From positions 434,001 through 498,000 of the forward strand of contig NZ_VSFF01000001.1 of assembly GCF_008085905.1 (NCBI RefSeq): DNA of 64,000 nucleotides. Reading direction: 5' to 3'. The notes beneath the pieces are model-generated. The model saw only the letters and a list, made by a program, of their open reading frames with translations. It did not search any database and was not told the DNA's origin. Of this stretch, positions 16,739 to 25,493 are shown one piece after another. Each line of letters opens with the position of its first letter. The stretch's first letter is position 1. The translations under genes and the position numbers were made by a program. The stretch is from Actinomadura syzygii (GTDB lineage: Bacteria > Actinomycetota > Actinomycetes > Streptosporangiales > Streptosporangiaceae).

Positions 16739-16748
16739 TTGCATGCAA
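16739..16748. promoter_or_regulatory. Candidate GntR operator 1
   Basis: Perfect 10-bp palindrome TTGCATGCAA, 22 bases upstream of the GntR start. The same core recurs at 16813. FadR/FCD regulators typically bind short palindromes of this size. Assignment to the adjacent GntR is inferred from position and the repeat. Confidence 0.6.
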
Positions 16749-16812
16749 CATAGGCAATGTTCACGGTTGACACAAGGCTTCACCTGGAAGAAGCTTCGGA
16801 CGGTAGCCCCGC

Positions 16813-16822
16813 TTGCATACAA
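16813..16822. promoter_or_regulatory. Candidate GntR operator 2
   Basis: TTGCATACAA differs from operator 1 by one base and is centred 74 bp away, about seven helical turns. It lies immediately before the ribosome site of the HMG-CoA-lyase-like gene. The two boxes bracket a TTGACA hexamer (16767-16772) that could be a -35 element of the rightward promoter. A repression loop is possible but not shown. Confidence 0.55.
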
Positions 16823-16832
16823 GAGGACGTTC

Positions 16833-17732
16833 ATGGCGAAGGTCGAAGTCATCGAGGTCGGGCCCCGGGACGGGCTGCAGAACGAGTCCGCGATCCTCCC
16901 GACCGCCGACAAGGTGCGGCTGATCGAGCGGAGCATCGAGGCCGGGCTGCGGCGGATCGAGGCGGTCAGCTTCGTCCACCCGAAACGCGTCCCGCAGATG
17001 GCGGACGCCGAAGCGGTGATGGAACGCGTCCCCCGCCCGGACGGCGTGAAGTACGCGGGCCTGGTCCTGAACCAACGCGGCCTGGACCGCGCCCTGGCCA
17101 CCGCCGTAGACGAGGTCAACGTAGTCGTCGTCGCAACAGACGAATTCAGCCAGCGCAACCAGGGCTGCTCAGTAGAAGAGGGCCTCCGCAACTGGGCCCA
17201 AATAGCAGAAGACGCCCGCGCCGCCGGCCTCTACCGAACGGTCACCATAGCCGCCGCCTTCGGCTGCCCCTTCGAGGGCGAGGTCCCCACCGCCAAGGTC
17301 CTAGACCTGATCCGCCGGGTAGCGGAAAGCGCCCCAGATGAAATAGCCATAGCCGACACAATCGGCGTAGGCGTCCCCGCCCAGGTCAAGACACTCCTAG
17401 ACGGCGCCGCCGAAATAGCCCCCGGCATCCCTCTCCGCTGCCACTTCCACAACACCCGCAACACGGGCTACGCCAACGCCCTGACCGCCCTGGACCACGG
17501 CGTCTCCGCCCTGGACGCCAGCACCGGCGGCTTCGGCGGCTGCCCCTTCGCCCCCGCCGCCACCGGCAACATAGCCACCGAAGACCTCGTCTACGCCCTA
17601 GACCGCACCGGCATAAAAACAGGCATCGAAATGGCCACCCTCACAGAAACAGCAACCTGGCTAGCCGACCGCCTGAACTCCCCAGTACAGGCCCTCCTAG
17701 GCCGCGCCGGCCCCTTCCCCACCCCAAACTGA
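16833..17732 (+). CDS. Hydroxymethylglutaryl-CoA lyase family protein
   Basis: A 299-residue TIM-barrel lyase of the DRE/HMGL family that splits 3-hydroxy-3-methylglutaryl-CoA (or a related acyl-CoA such as citramalyl-CoA) to a shorter acyl-CoA and an oxoacid. Landmarks are VGPRDGLQNE near residue 8, the metal-site HFHNTRNTGYANA (about 209-221) and the active-site cysteine loop DASTGGFGGCPFAPAATGN (about 231-249). An AGAGGA ribosome site precedes ATG 16833. The gene diverges from the GntR/CoA-transferase/HyuAB operon. Its 3' two thirds use unusually many A-ending codons. Confidence 0.9.
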   Translation: MAKVEVIEVGPRDGLQNESAILPTADKVRLIERSIEAGLRRIEAVSFVHPKRVPQMADAEAVMERVPRPDGVKYAGLVLNQRGLDRALATAVDEVNVVVVATDEFSQRNQGCSVEEGLRNWAQIAEDARAAGLYRTVTIAAAFGCPFEGEVPTAKVLDLIRRVAESAPDEIAIADTIGVGVPAQVKTLLDGAAEIAPGIPLRCHFHNTRNTGYANALTALDHGVSALDASTGGFGGCPFAPAATGNIATEDLVYALDRTGIKTGIEMATLTETATWLADRLNSPVQALLGRAGPFPTPN

Positions 17733-17775
17733 CACCCGCAGCGCCATTTACGAGCGCAACCCAGGGCCCGCATGG

Positions 17776-18168
17776 TCAGGTCCATTCGGTGTTGGGGTAC
17801 ATGCGGTACTTGAGCAGTTGGTCCAGTCGGTCGGCCGCCGCCTCGGCGTCGCGGCAGGACGACAGGAACCAGCCGCGTCCCGCTCCCGCCTCGAAGTAGC
17901 TCCACGTCCCGCCCGGCGTCGCGCGCACAGTCACCATGGCCCCGACGTCGTCGGCCGCACCACTGGCGTAAACCCACAGCAGCGGTGCTGGGTAGCGGAA
18001 CTCGTGCTCCTCGTACAAGCCGACGCACCTCCAGCCCTTCGGCCTGAGAACCTCCGCGAGGGTCTCCAGGTTCTGCACCGCCGTGTCGTCACTCAGAAAC
18101 GTCCGCCACCGCAGAACCGCCTGCCATCGGCCGACCGCCCGGCGCACGCCGTCAAGCATTCCGAACAC
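17776..18168 (-). CDS. Hypothetical protein, 130 residues
   Basis: I do not recognise this family. It is a soluble-looking protein with Trp/Tyr-rich strands (RYPAPLLWVYASGA, GGTWSYFEAGAGRGWFL) and helices rich in Arg/Leu. No signal peptide or membrane segment is seen. It lies 39 bases downstream of the broken anti-sigma-type ATPase on the same strand and may belong to that transcript. Its stop lies 43 bases beyond the stop of the convergent lyase gene. Confidence 0.65.
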   Translation of the reverse strand: MFGMLDGVRRAVGRWQAVLRWRTFLSDDTAVQNLETLAEVLRPKGWRCVGLYEEHEFRYPAPLLWVYASGAADDVGAMVTVRATPGGTWSYFEAGAGRGWFLSSCRDAEAAADRLDQLLKYRMYPNTEWT

Positions 18169-18207
18169 CTTCCGCTGATCCTTGTCGTTTCGGCTCGTCG
18201 GCGCAGG

Positions 18208-18683
18208 TCAGAATGCGACGTACGCCCATACCCATTTCCCGGACGGTTCGCTTTCGGTCACCCCGCATGAAGAGGCGAGCGCCTCCACCATCGGCAGCCC
18301 GCGTCCGCCGACGCATTCGTCGTGGCCCCCGGGTCCAGCGCCTCGGCGTCCGGGGTCACGTCGTCGGCACTCGTTGCCAGCGCCCGCTTGGCGACCGGCC
18401 TGTCATCGGAGGAGTCCCACACCGCCAGCAGCACCCGCCGGGGCTCCAGCGCCAGCCTCACCCGAATCTCCTGGTCGCCTCCCCAGCGCAGCGCGTTGGT
18501 CACCAACTCGCTGGCGATGAGCGTCAGGTCGTCCCTGAGCCGCGACAGTCCCCAGTCCGCGAGCCGCAGTTCCACCAGCATCCGAACCTGCGCCGGAGCC
18601 GTTGGCGCGGCGAGGAACGTGGTGTCCAGCGCTCCGGCGAATCCCCTGGACGTGCTCACCATGCGGCCGCTCATCCCGGTCAC
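18208..18683 (-). pseudogene. Histidine-kinase-like ATPase (anti-sigma/SpoIIAB type), split by a frameshift
   Basis: The first frame gives an N-terminal HATPase half with the N-box ELVTNALRWG and G1-like VLLAVWDSSDDRP, then runs into nonsense after EALDPG. Adding one base in the five-C run at 18326-18330 (G run on the coding strand) restores the second half: GGHDECVGGRGLPMVEALAS, a perfect G2 box, ending WVWAYVAF and a stop at 18208. Thus a full ~158-residue protein is present in two frames. It is either a true pseudogene, a homopolymer sequencing error or a slippage site. The GTG start at 18683 overlaps the upstream gene stop (GTGA). Confidence 0.8.
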
Positions 18684-18925
18684 CGCGCGATCTGCTTCAA
18701 GACGATCAGCGTCCGCTCCGCGGCCACCGACTCGGCTCCCACCTCGCCCAGGACGTGGCCGCGCTCGCCGCCCCACCGGAACCGGCGTCCAGCACAGATG
18801 ACGACTCGCTCGCCCCGCGTCCCCAGCGCCACTCGGAGTGTGTTCTCGTGCACCTGTGCCCGGCATCCACGCCGTCCGAGCTGCACCGCCAACTCGCTCA
18901 GCGCGTCAGCTCTAACATCTGGCAT
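18680..18925 (-). CDS. Small hypothetical protein upstream of the ATPase
   Basis: An 81-residue protein (start PDVRADALSELA after the ATG at 18925; an extension to the ATG at 19012 is possible). Not recognised by name. Predicted short alpha/beta fold with an Arg-rich middle (GRRFRWGG). It is coupled by a GTGA overlap to the HATPase-type gene. Such small partners regularly precede anti-sigma-type ATPases in actinomycetes, so a regulatory partner role is a guess. Confidence 0.6.
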   Translation of the reverse strand: MPDVRADALSELAVQLGRRGCRAQVHENTLRVALGTRGERVVICAGRRFRWGGERGHVLGEVGAESVAAERTLIVLKQIAR

Positions 18926-19050
18926 GGGGCCGCCCCGCGCCGTCGGATCAGCACCCGGAAGCATCCGAGCTGCCGTCTCCAGACGGCCGGTCTTACGGGT
19001 CATATCTGACATTGCGGGTACGTCTCCAAGGTCGGCAAGCGGGAGCTTCC

Positions 19051-19078
19051 GGGCTGATTTGTTTCAACAAATCAGCCC
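19051..19078. promoter_or_regulatory. Perfect 13-bp inverted repeat, candidate GntR operator
   Basis: GGGCTGATTTGTT, two spacer bases, then its exact reverse complement. It is AT-rich in its core, unlike the surroundings. The right half recurs almost exactly (GTTTCAACAAATCGGCCC) at 19118-19135, 57 bp further on. Both lie in the gap between the divergent small gene and the GntR regulator at 19155. No T-run follows, so operator function is favoured over a terminator. Confidence 0.55.
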
Positions 19079-19117
19079 GGCTTCATGGTGCCGATAGACT
19101 GCGGTGCCCGTCAATAA

Positions 19118-19135
19118 GTTTCAACAAATCGGCCC
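19118..19135 (+). repeat. Second half-site matching the 19051 palindrome
   Basis: GTTTCAACAAATCGGCCC repeats the right arm of the upstream palindrome with one change. It ends 19 bases before the GTG start at 19155 and just before its GAGGAG ribosome site, consistent with an autoregulatory site. Confidence 0.5.
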
Positions 19136-19154
19136 GACAAGAGGAGATGAGCGC

Positions 19155-20000
19155 GTGGGGTCAGCGCGGTACAACGAGATCGCTGACGACCTGCTGCGGC
19201 GCATTGACGCAGGTGAGTGGCAGTCGGGCGACACTCTGCCGCCGATGGAGAAGCTTGCCGAGCACTACGCCGCCAGCCGCAACGCGGTGGCTCGCGCGGT
19301 CGGGAAGCTCGCGAAGCAGGGTCGTCTGGTCTCAGTGCCCCGTCGCGGGACGGTCGTCCGTCCCAAGCACCGCAAGACCGTCATGCGCACCGATCTCGTC
19401 AAGCGGAACACCAGGCATCGGCGGGACGGAGACGAGTTCGCGGGCGGCTACAGCTTTCCAGCCGCCATGGGCAACGAGATCTGGACTCATCACGTCAAGC
19501 CCGATGCCCGCAAAGCCCCCATCGAAGACGCTCGGCTTGCCCATCTGCTGAACGTGCCGGTCGGGGAGATGGTCGTGAGGCGCTTGCGTGTGACGGGGCC
19601 AGAGGGCGAGCCGGCCTTTCAGATCTCGACCTCCTGGATACATCCGCGCATCTCCGATGAGGTTCCAGAAGTCAAAGAGCCTTATGGCACGGGGCCGGGA
19701 GCTTGGATCGACGCCATTGAATCCAGGGGTCATGGTCCATTGGAATGGCTTGAGCGTCGGCGTGTGCGGATGCCGACCGTTGATGAGGCCAAGCTGTTGC
19801 TCATCCCGGCCGAACTGCCCGTTTGGGAGGTCGTCCGCATCAGCTATAGCGCCAAGGACGAGAAGGCCGTGGACGTCACGCAGGTCATCATCCCTGGTGA
19901 CCGCATGGAAGAGGTCTCGCGGCTGCGTCGGGACGACTCCGCGAAGTGGCCTCATCGTTCCAGCGGCCCGGACGGCCCTCGGGTCGCGCCCGCCGAATAG
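19155..20000 (+). CDS. GntR-family (HutC/UTRA type) transcriptional regulator
   Basis: A 281-residue regulator. The winged helix (about 5-70) reads YNEIADDLLRRIDAGEW with LPPMEKLAEHYAASRNAVARAV as recognition region, followed by a UTRA-like effector domain (about 100-260; AFQISTSWIHPRISDEVPE). The GTG at 19155 is chosen because of a GAGGAG ribosome site and because the longer reading from 19104 would translate the operator-like repeat. Typical actinomycete relatives are KorSA-like or carbohydrate regulators. Its target is unknown apart from probable autoregulation through the 19051/19118 sites. Confidence 0.88.
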   Translation: MGSARYNEIADDLLRRIDAGEWQSGDTLPPMEKLAEHYAASRNAVARAVGKLAKQGRLVSVPRRGTVVRPKHRKTVMRTDLVKRNTRHRRDGDEFAGGYSFPAAMGNEIWTHHVKPDARKAPIEDARLAHLLNVPVGEMVVRRLRVTGPEGEPAFQISTSWIHPRISDEVPEVKEPYGTGPGAWIDAIESRGHGPLEWLERRRVRMPTVDEAKLLLIPAELPVWEVVRISYSAKDEKAVDVTQVIIPGDRMEEVSRLRRDDSAKWPHRSSGPDGPRVAPAE

Positions 20001-20019
20001 CGCGCGACTGAGCGCGTCC

Positions 20020-21393
20020 CTAGACGACGGGTCCGGCTTTGAGGTGGCGACCTTGGGGGGTTGGGTCTTGGAGGGTGTTGTTTTTGACTACTACTCGGCC
20101 GTGTACTAGGACGGTTTCTGGGCGGCCTGTTATTTGCATTCCCTCGTAGGGGGTGTAGTCGGTGGCCATGTGTAGGTCGGCGGACGTTATTTGCCATTCT
20201 GTTGTCGGGTTCCAGATGGCTATGTCCGCGTCGGCGCCGGGGAGGAGGGTACCCTTGCGGGGATAGAGGCCGTTTGTGCGAGCTGGGTTTGTGGACGTCA
20301 GTTCCACGAAGCGGGTTGCGGGGAGACCCTGGCCTACTACGTATTCGGAGAAGATGACTGGGAGGCGGGTTTCTACGCCGGGGAGGCCGTTCGGCATGGC
20401 GCGGACGTCGGTGGCGCGGGATTCCTTCTGGGCCGTGTCGTAGCAGCAGTGGTCGCTGCCGATTGTTGTCACCTCGCCGGTGAACAGGTGACGGCCTAGC
20501 GCCTTGACCTGGGCGGACGAGCGTAGGGGCGGGCAGCAGACGTAGCGTTCGGGGTGGGTGCCGTTGTAGGCGGAGTCGTCCAGGATCAGGTGGTGCGCCA
20601 CTGTTTCGCTGTAGGCGCGTACGCCTCGGCGGCGGGCGGCGGCTACCAGTTCTACGGCCTCGGCTGTTGATTGGTGGACGAAATACACCGGGGCGTCTAC
20701 CGCTTCGGCGATGGCCAGGATTTCGGCTACCGAGGCTGTTTCGGCTAGGTCGGGGCGGGTTGCGGCCATGTTCGCCGCGTCGATTCGGTTGGTGTTGGCG
20801 CAGCGGCATTGGGCGTCGCCGACTATGTGGTCGGCCTCGCAGTGGATGACGACCATTCCGCCGAGTCCGGCGAGGGTCGTCATGGTGCGGAGGACGGTGT
20901 CCTCGTCGGCCATCGTCTCGCCGCGGTAGGTGGTGAACATCTTGACGGTGGAGATTCCGTCGTTGACCAGGGCGGCGAGTTGGTCGGGGACGGTTTCGTC
21001 CCACTCGACCACGCAGGCGTGCAGGGCGCTGTCGCAGAGGCCCTGGGTGGCTTTCGCGCGTTGCGCGTAGGCGACGTCGGCCGGGTTCTCGCCGGGGCGG
21101 GGGATCGCGAAGTCGACGATGGTGGTCGTGCCGCCGAAGACGGCCGCGGTCGTGCACTGGAGGTAGTCGTCCAGGGAGGTGAACTCGCCGGACGTGAAGC
21201 CGACGTGGCAGTGCGGGTCGACTCCGCCGGGCATGACCAGGCGGCCGGTCGCGTCGATGACGGTCTCGGCGGGCGGGGCGGTGCCGGGCGCGGCCAGCGC
21301 GGTGACGCGGCCGTCCGTGATCACGACGTCGGCGGGGCCCGACCAGTGCGCCTCGACGACCGTCCCGCCTCGGACGACGACGTCGGCGGTCAC
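20020..21393 (-). CDS. D-hydantoinase/dihydropyrimidinase
   Basis: A 457-residue binuclear-metal amidohydrolase that opens hydantoin or dihydropyrimidine rings. Metal site: HxH in DPHCHVGF, carboxylated Lys in STVKMFTTYRGE, His in VIHCEADH, His in FVHQSTAEAVE and Asp in TIGSDHCCYD. The C-terminal TNPARTNGLYPRKGTL and GADADIAIWNP segments are typical. The GTG start at 21393 overlaps the upstream gene stop (GTGA). It is the last gene of the large minus-strand operon. The 3' third is rich in A-ending codons (CAA, ATA, CTA, GTA), in contrast to the 5' half. Confidence 0.93.
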   Translation of the reverse strand: MTADVVVRGGTVVEAHWSGPADVVITDGRVTALAAPGTAPPAETVIDATGRLVMPGGVDPHCHVGFTSGEFTSLDDYLQCTTAAVFGGTTTIVDFAIPRPGENPADVAYAQRAKATQGLCDSALHACVVEWDETVPDQLAALVNDGISTVKMFTTYRGETMADEDTVLRTMTTLAGLGGMVVIHCEADHIVGDAQCRCANTNRIDAANMAATRPDLAETASVAEILAIAEAVDAPVYFVHQSTAEAVELVAAARRRGVRAYSETVAHHLILDDSAYNGTHPERYVCCPPLRSSAQVKALGRHLFTGEVTTIGSDHCCYDTAQKESRATDVRAMPNGLPGVETRLPVIFSEYVVGQGLPATRFVELTSTNPARTNGLYPRKGTLLPGADADIAIWNPTTEWQITSADLHMATDYTPYEGMQITGRPETVLVHGRVVVKNNTLQDPTPQGRHLKAGPVV

Positions 21394-21773
21394 CGCGCCG
21401 CCAGGTGGGCGCGCCAGCCGCCCGCGTCGCTGATGTCCGTCACGCCGGGCAGGGTGAGCGACTCGGCGCGCATCCGCATGCAGAGCGTGCCGGAGCCGTC
21501 CGCGAGTTCGATCACGCCCAACTCCAGCTCGGGCGGCTCGCCGGGCAGCAGGTGGTCGCGCAGGATCTCGTAGGTGACGGCGTACAGCTCGCCGGGCACG
21601 GACCGTCCGCCGGACGGCACCGGGTGCAGCCCCGGGAACTCGTCCCGGACGGAGTAGAACCGGTACCGGGGCGCCGTCTCCGCCGGGCCGAGGAACTCGG
21701 CGCCGCTCAGCGCCCCGTTCAGCGAGCCGCCGGACATGGCCTGCCCGTTCACGAACATCCGCAGGTTCTCCAT
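21390..21773 (-). CDS. Stand-alone allophanate-hydrolase C-terminal-domain protein
   Basis: A 127-residue protein resembling the C-terminal domain of allophanate hydrolase (AtzF) and the gamma-glutamylcyclotransferase fold. The N-terminal RMFVNGQAMSGG, NGALSGAEFLGPAETAPRYRFYSV and the C-terminal LADGSGTLCMRM match that layout. The amidase domain that normally precedes it is absent. In yeast allophanate hydrolase this domain decarboxylates N-carboxycarbamate, so a role in finishing ureide breakdown next to the hydantoinase is plausible but unproven. The stop overlaps the hydantoinase start. Confidence 0.75.
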   Translation of the reverse strand: MENLRMFVNGQAMSGGSLNGALSGAEFLGPAETAPRYRFYSVRDEFPGLHPVPSGGRSVPGELYAVTYEILRDHLLPGEPPELELGVIELADGSGTLCMRMRAESLTLPGVTDISDAGGWRAHLAAR

Positions 21774-21799
21774 GGTGCCTTTCCTATTCAGACGACTCG

Positions 21800-22603
<804 letters not shown>

Positions 22604-22676
22604 AGGGCGTTCCCTTCCTGGGGGCGGACCCCCAGACCCCCCGGCCGGAGGGCCGATGATCCTCGCTTCGCTGCGG

Positions 22677-23516
22677 TCATCGGACCTCCCCCTCCAACGC
22701 AGCCTCGTCGACGGTGCTCAGGCGGCGGGACGGGTCGTCGTCTATTCGGGGCACCGAGGCGAGGAGGCCGCGTGTGTACGGGTGTTGCGGACGGGCGTAG
22801 ATGTCGTCCACCACGCCCTGTTCGACGGGCGCGCCGTGGCGCATGACGACGACGCGGTCGGCGAAGCCCGCCACGATCCCCAGGTCGTGGGTGATGAGCA
22901 GCACCGACATCGACCGTTCCGCCGCCAGTTCGCGCAGCAGCGTGAGCACCTGCGCCTGGACGCGGACGTCCAGCGCGGTCGTCGGCTCGTCCGCGATCAG
23001 CAGCGCGGGCTCGGCGATCACCGCGATGGCGATGACCACACGCTGACGCATCCCGCCGGAGAACTGGTGCGGGTAGTCGTCGAAGCGCCGGTCAGCGTCG
23101 CGGACGCCGAGGCGGCCGAGCAGTTCGACGCCGCGCCGCCGCGCCTCCTTCTTCTTCACGCCGCGGATGAGGAGCGGCTGCATGATCTGCCAGCCGATCG
23201 TCATCACCGGGTTGAGGGACGCGAGCGGGTCCTGGAAGACGAGCCCGATCCGGGCGCCGCGAACATCCCGCATCGCCCGCTCGGAAAGCCCGAGGACGTC
23301 CTTGCCGTCGAGAAGGACGCGCCCCGACAACGAGGCGTCGCGGTCGAGCCGCAGCACGGCCCGCGCCGTCACCGACTTGCCCGATCCCGACTCCCCGACC
23401 AGCGCGACCTTCTCCCCGGCCGCGACCGACATCGTCACCCCGCGCAGCACCTCGACCGGGCCGTCCGGTCCGGGGAAGGAGGCGCGCAGGTCGTCCAGCT
23501 CCAGCAGCGGGGTCAT
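22677..23516 (-). CDS. ABC transporter ATP-binding protein, oligopeptide type (DppD/OppD)
   Basis: A 279-residue ATPase with Walker [11 protein letters not shown]-loop [16 protein letters not shown], signature [16 protein letters not shown], Walker [13 protein letters not shown] and H-loop [11 protein letters not shown]-terminal [16 protein letters not shown] tail is typical of the OppD branch. The ATG at 23516 overlaps the permease stop (ATGA); the longer frame to 23921 is shadow. Together with the partner ATPase, two permeases and a lipoprotein binding protein this gives a complete importer. Confidence 0.94.
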   Translation of the reverse strand: MTPLLELDDLRASFPGPDGPVEVLRGVTMSVAAGEKVALVGESGSGKSVTARAVLRLDRDASLSGRVLLDGKDVLGLSERAMRDVRGARIGLVFQDPLASLNPVMTIGWQIMQPLLIRGVKKKEARRRGVELLGRLGVRDADRRFDDYPHQFSGGMRQRVVIAIAVIAEPALLIADEPTTALDVRVQAQVLTLLRELAAERSMSVLLITHDLGIVAGFADRVVVMRHGAPVEQGVVDDIYARPQHPYTRGLLASVPRIDDDPSRRLSTVDEAALEGEVR

Positions 23517-24403
23517 GACCGCCTCCCTCGCAGCGTCGGGTCGTTGCGGACGCGCAGCCAGTCCCCCACGAGGTTGAACGAGACCGCGGTGAGCATGATC
23601 GCCAGGCCCGGGAAGACGACCGCCCACCAGCCGTTCGTCAGGTTCCCGGCCGCGCCCGCGATCATCGCGCCCCATTCGGCGGACGGCACCTGCGCGCCGA
23701 CCCCGACGAACGACAGCCCGGAGATCACGAGCATGACCGCCGACACGTCCAGCGTCGTCTGCACGTAGAGGGTGTCGAGCGAGTTCGGCAGCACGTGCCG
23801 GAACACCAGGCGCGGCGTCGACACCCCGAGCGTGCGGGCGGCCTCGACGTACTCGGCGTCCCGGACGTCGCGGACGAGCGTCCGGACGAGCCGCGCGTAC
23901 CCCGGCCACCAGGTGAGGCACAGCGCGATCACCGCCGAGCGCAGGCCGGGGCCGAGCGCGGCGGCGAGGCCGAGCGCCAGGATGATCGCGGGCAGCGACA
24001 GGCCGATGTCGCAGATCCGCATCAGGACCTCGTCGGCGACGCGGCCGCCGAGCGCGGCGAGCGTCCCGACGATCGTGCCGATCAGGGTCGCGACGGCGAT
24101 CACGATCACGGTCGCGAGCAGCGACACCCGCGCCCCGTACAGGACGCGGCTGAAGATGTCGCGGCCGTTCGCGTCCGTCCCGAACCAGTGGTCGGCGGAC
24201 GGCGCGTGCAGCGCCTGACCGAGGTTCACCGAGTACGGGTCGTGCGGCGCAAGCAGCGGTCCGACCAGCGCGATCAGCACCATCAGGCCCGCGATCGCCA
24301 AAGCTACCCGGTCGACGATCGAGGCGCGCCCGGCGGGCGCGAACCGCCGCCGCCGAGGCACGGCCGGGCCGCGCTCCACCGTGTCCGCGACAGCGGTCTT
24401 CAC
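23513..24403 (-). CDS. ABC transporter permease, DppC type
   Basis: A 296-residue inner-membrane permease. It has the N-terminal transmembrane segment after a basic leader, the extracytoplasmic LLAPHDPYSVNLGQAL...HWFGTDANGRDIFSRVLYGAR region and five further hydrophobic segments. The EAA loop is EYVEAARTLGVSTPRLVFRHVLPN. The GTG at 24403 overlaps the DppB stop (GTGA). The upstream in-frame extension to 25294 is antisense noise. It forms the membrane channel together with the DppB-type protein. Confidence 0.94.
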   Translation of the reverse strand: MKTAVADTVERGPAVPRRRRFAPAGRASIVDRVALAIAGLMVLIALVGPLLAPHDPYSVNLGQALHAPSADHWFGTDANGRDIFSRVLYGARVSLLATVIVIAVATLIGTIVGTLAALGGRVADEVLMRICDIGLSLPAIILALGLAAALGPGLRSAVIALCLTWWPGYARLVRTLVRDVRDAEYVEAARTLGVSTPRLVFRHVLPNSLDTLYVQTTLDVSAVMLVISGLSFVGVGAQVPSAEWGAMIAGAAGNLTNGWWAVVFPGLAIMLTAVSFNLVGDWLRVRNDPTLRGRRS

Positions 24404-25476
24404 GTCGCCGCCCCTTCCACGACGCCCGGCTCGACGGGCTCCGCCGCCGGGGCGGCCGATGCGCGCGACCCGCCGGGCTGCCGGAGCCTCGGGTTGAGCC
24501 AGAGCTGGACGACGTCCACGACGATGTTGGCCAGCACGAACACCACTCCGATCACGAGGACGGTGCCGATCACCGCGTACAGGTCGTTCTGCAGGACCGC
24601 GTTGACCGCGTACGCCCCGATCCCCCGCCGTCCGAACACCGACTCGACCAGGACGGTGGAGCCGAGCATCCAGCCGAGCTGCATGCCGAGGATGGTGCTG
24701 ACCGGGACGAGCGCGTTCCGCAGCCCGTGCCTGATCACCACCCGCCACTCCGACGCCCCGGTCGCGCGGGCGAGCGTGATGTAGTCCGAGTCCAGCACGC
24801 TGATCATCGACGACCGGACCGTCCGGGCGACGACCGCGACGAACGCCGCCGCGAGCGTCACCGCGGGCAGGACCAGGTGCGACACGGCGTCCGAGAACGC
24901 CGCCGGGTCGCCGCTGAGCAGGGCGTCCACCGAGGTCATGCCGGTGATGGACGGCACCTCCCGGCCGAACCCGAGCTGCCCGGTGAGCGGCAGCGCGCCG
25001 AGCCGGTCGGCGAACACGAGCTGGAGCATCAGCCCCAGCCAGAACACCGGGACGCCCGCGCCGAACAGCACGATCAGCCGGGCCGCGACGTCGGCGGCGC
25101 GGCCCCGCCGGTAGGCGGCGTACACGCCGAGCGGCACCGCGATCGCCACGTTGATCAGCATCGCGGCGAGGACCAGCTCCAGCGACGACGGCAGCGCGTC
25201 GCCGATGTCGCTCAGCACCGGACGCTGGGTGAACACCGACGTGCCGAGGTCGCCGTGCAGGAGGTTCCCGAGGTAGGCCGGGAACTGCTCCCACACGGGC
25301 TTGTCGAGCCCGAGCCGCGCGGAGACCGCGGCGACCTGCTCGGCGGTCGCGTTGCGTCCCGCCGCGGCCCGCGCCGGGTCCCCGGGCAGCACCTGGGACA
25401 TCAGGAACGTGACGACGCCCAGGCCGAACAGCACGACGACGCTGGTGACGAGCCGTCTGAGCAGGAAACGCGCCAT
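24400..25476 (-). CDS. ABC transporter permease, DppB type
   Basis: A 358-residue permease with six predicted membrane spans. The N-terminal FLLRRLVTSVVVLFGLGVVTF segment and LPGDPARAAAGRNAT are typical of DppB/OppB, as is the EAA loop DYITLARATGASEWRVVIRHGLRN. A GGGGAGG ribosome site precedes ATG 25476. The C terminus has a Pro/Ala-rich tail (about 335-358) not needed for the fold. It is coupled to the DppC gene and lies 17 bases downstream of the binding-protein gene. Confidence 0.94.
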   Translation of the reverse strand: MARFLLRRLVTSVVVLFGLGVVTFLMSQVLPGDPARAAAGRNATAEQVAAVSARLGLDKPVWEQFPAYLGNLLHGDLGTSVFTQRPVLSDIGDALPSSLELVLAAMLINVAIAVPLGVYAAYRRGRAADVAARLIVLFGAGVPVFWLGLMLQLVFADRLGALPLTGQLGFGREVPSITGMTSVDALLSGDPAAFSDAVSHLVLPAVTLAAAFVAVVARTVRSSMISVLDSDYITLARATGASEWRVVIRHGLRNALVPVSTILGMQLGWMLGSTVLVESVFGRRGIGAYAVNAVLQNDLYAVIGTVLVIGVVFVLANIVVDVVQLWLNPRLRQPGGSRASAAPAAEPVEPGVVEGAAT

Positions 25477-25493
25477 TGCCGTGCCTCCCCTCG

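Noticed and set aside
22604..22676. G/C-rich inverted segments between the two ABC ATPase genes as a terminator
   Set aside because: Pairing is short and interrupted, and the two ATPases are expected to be co-expressed; not listed as a terminator.
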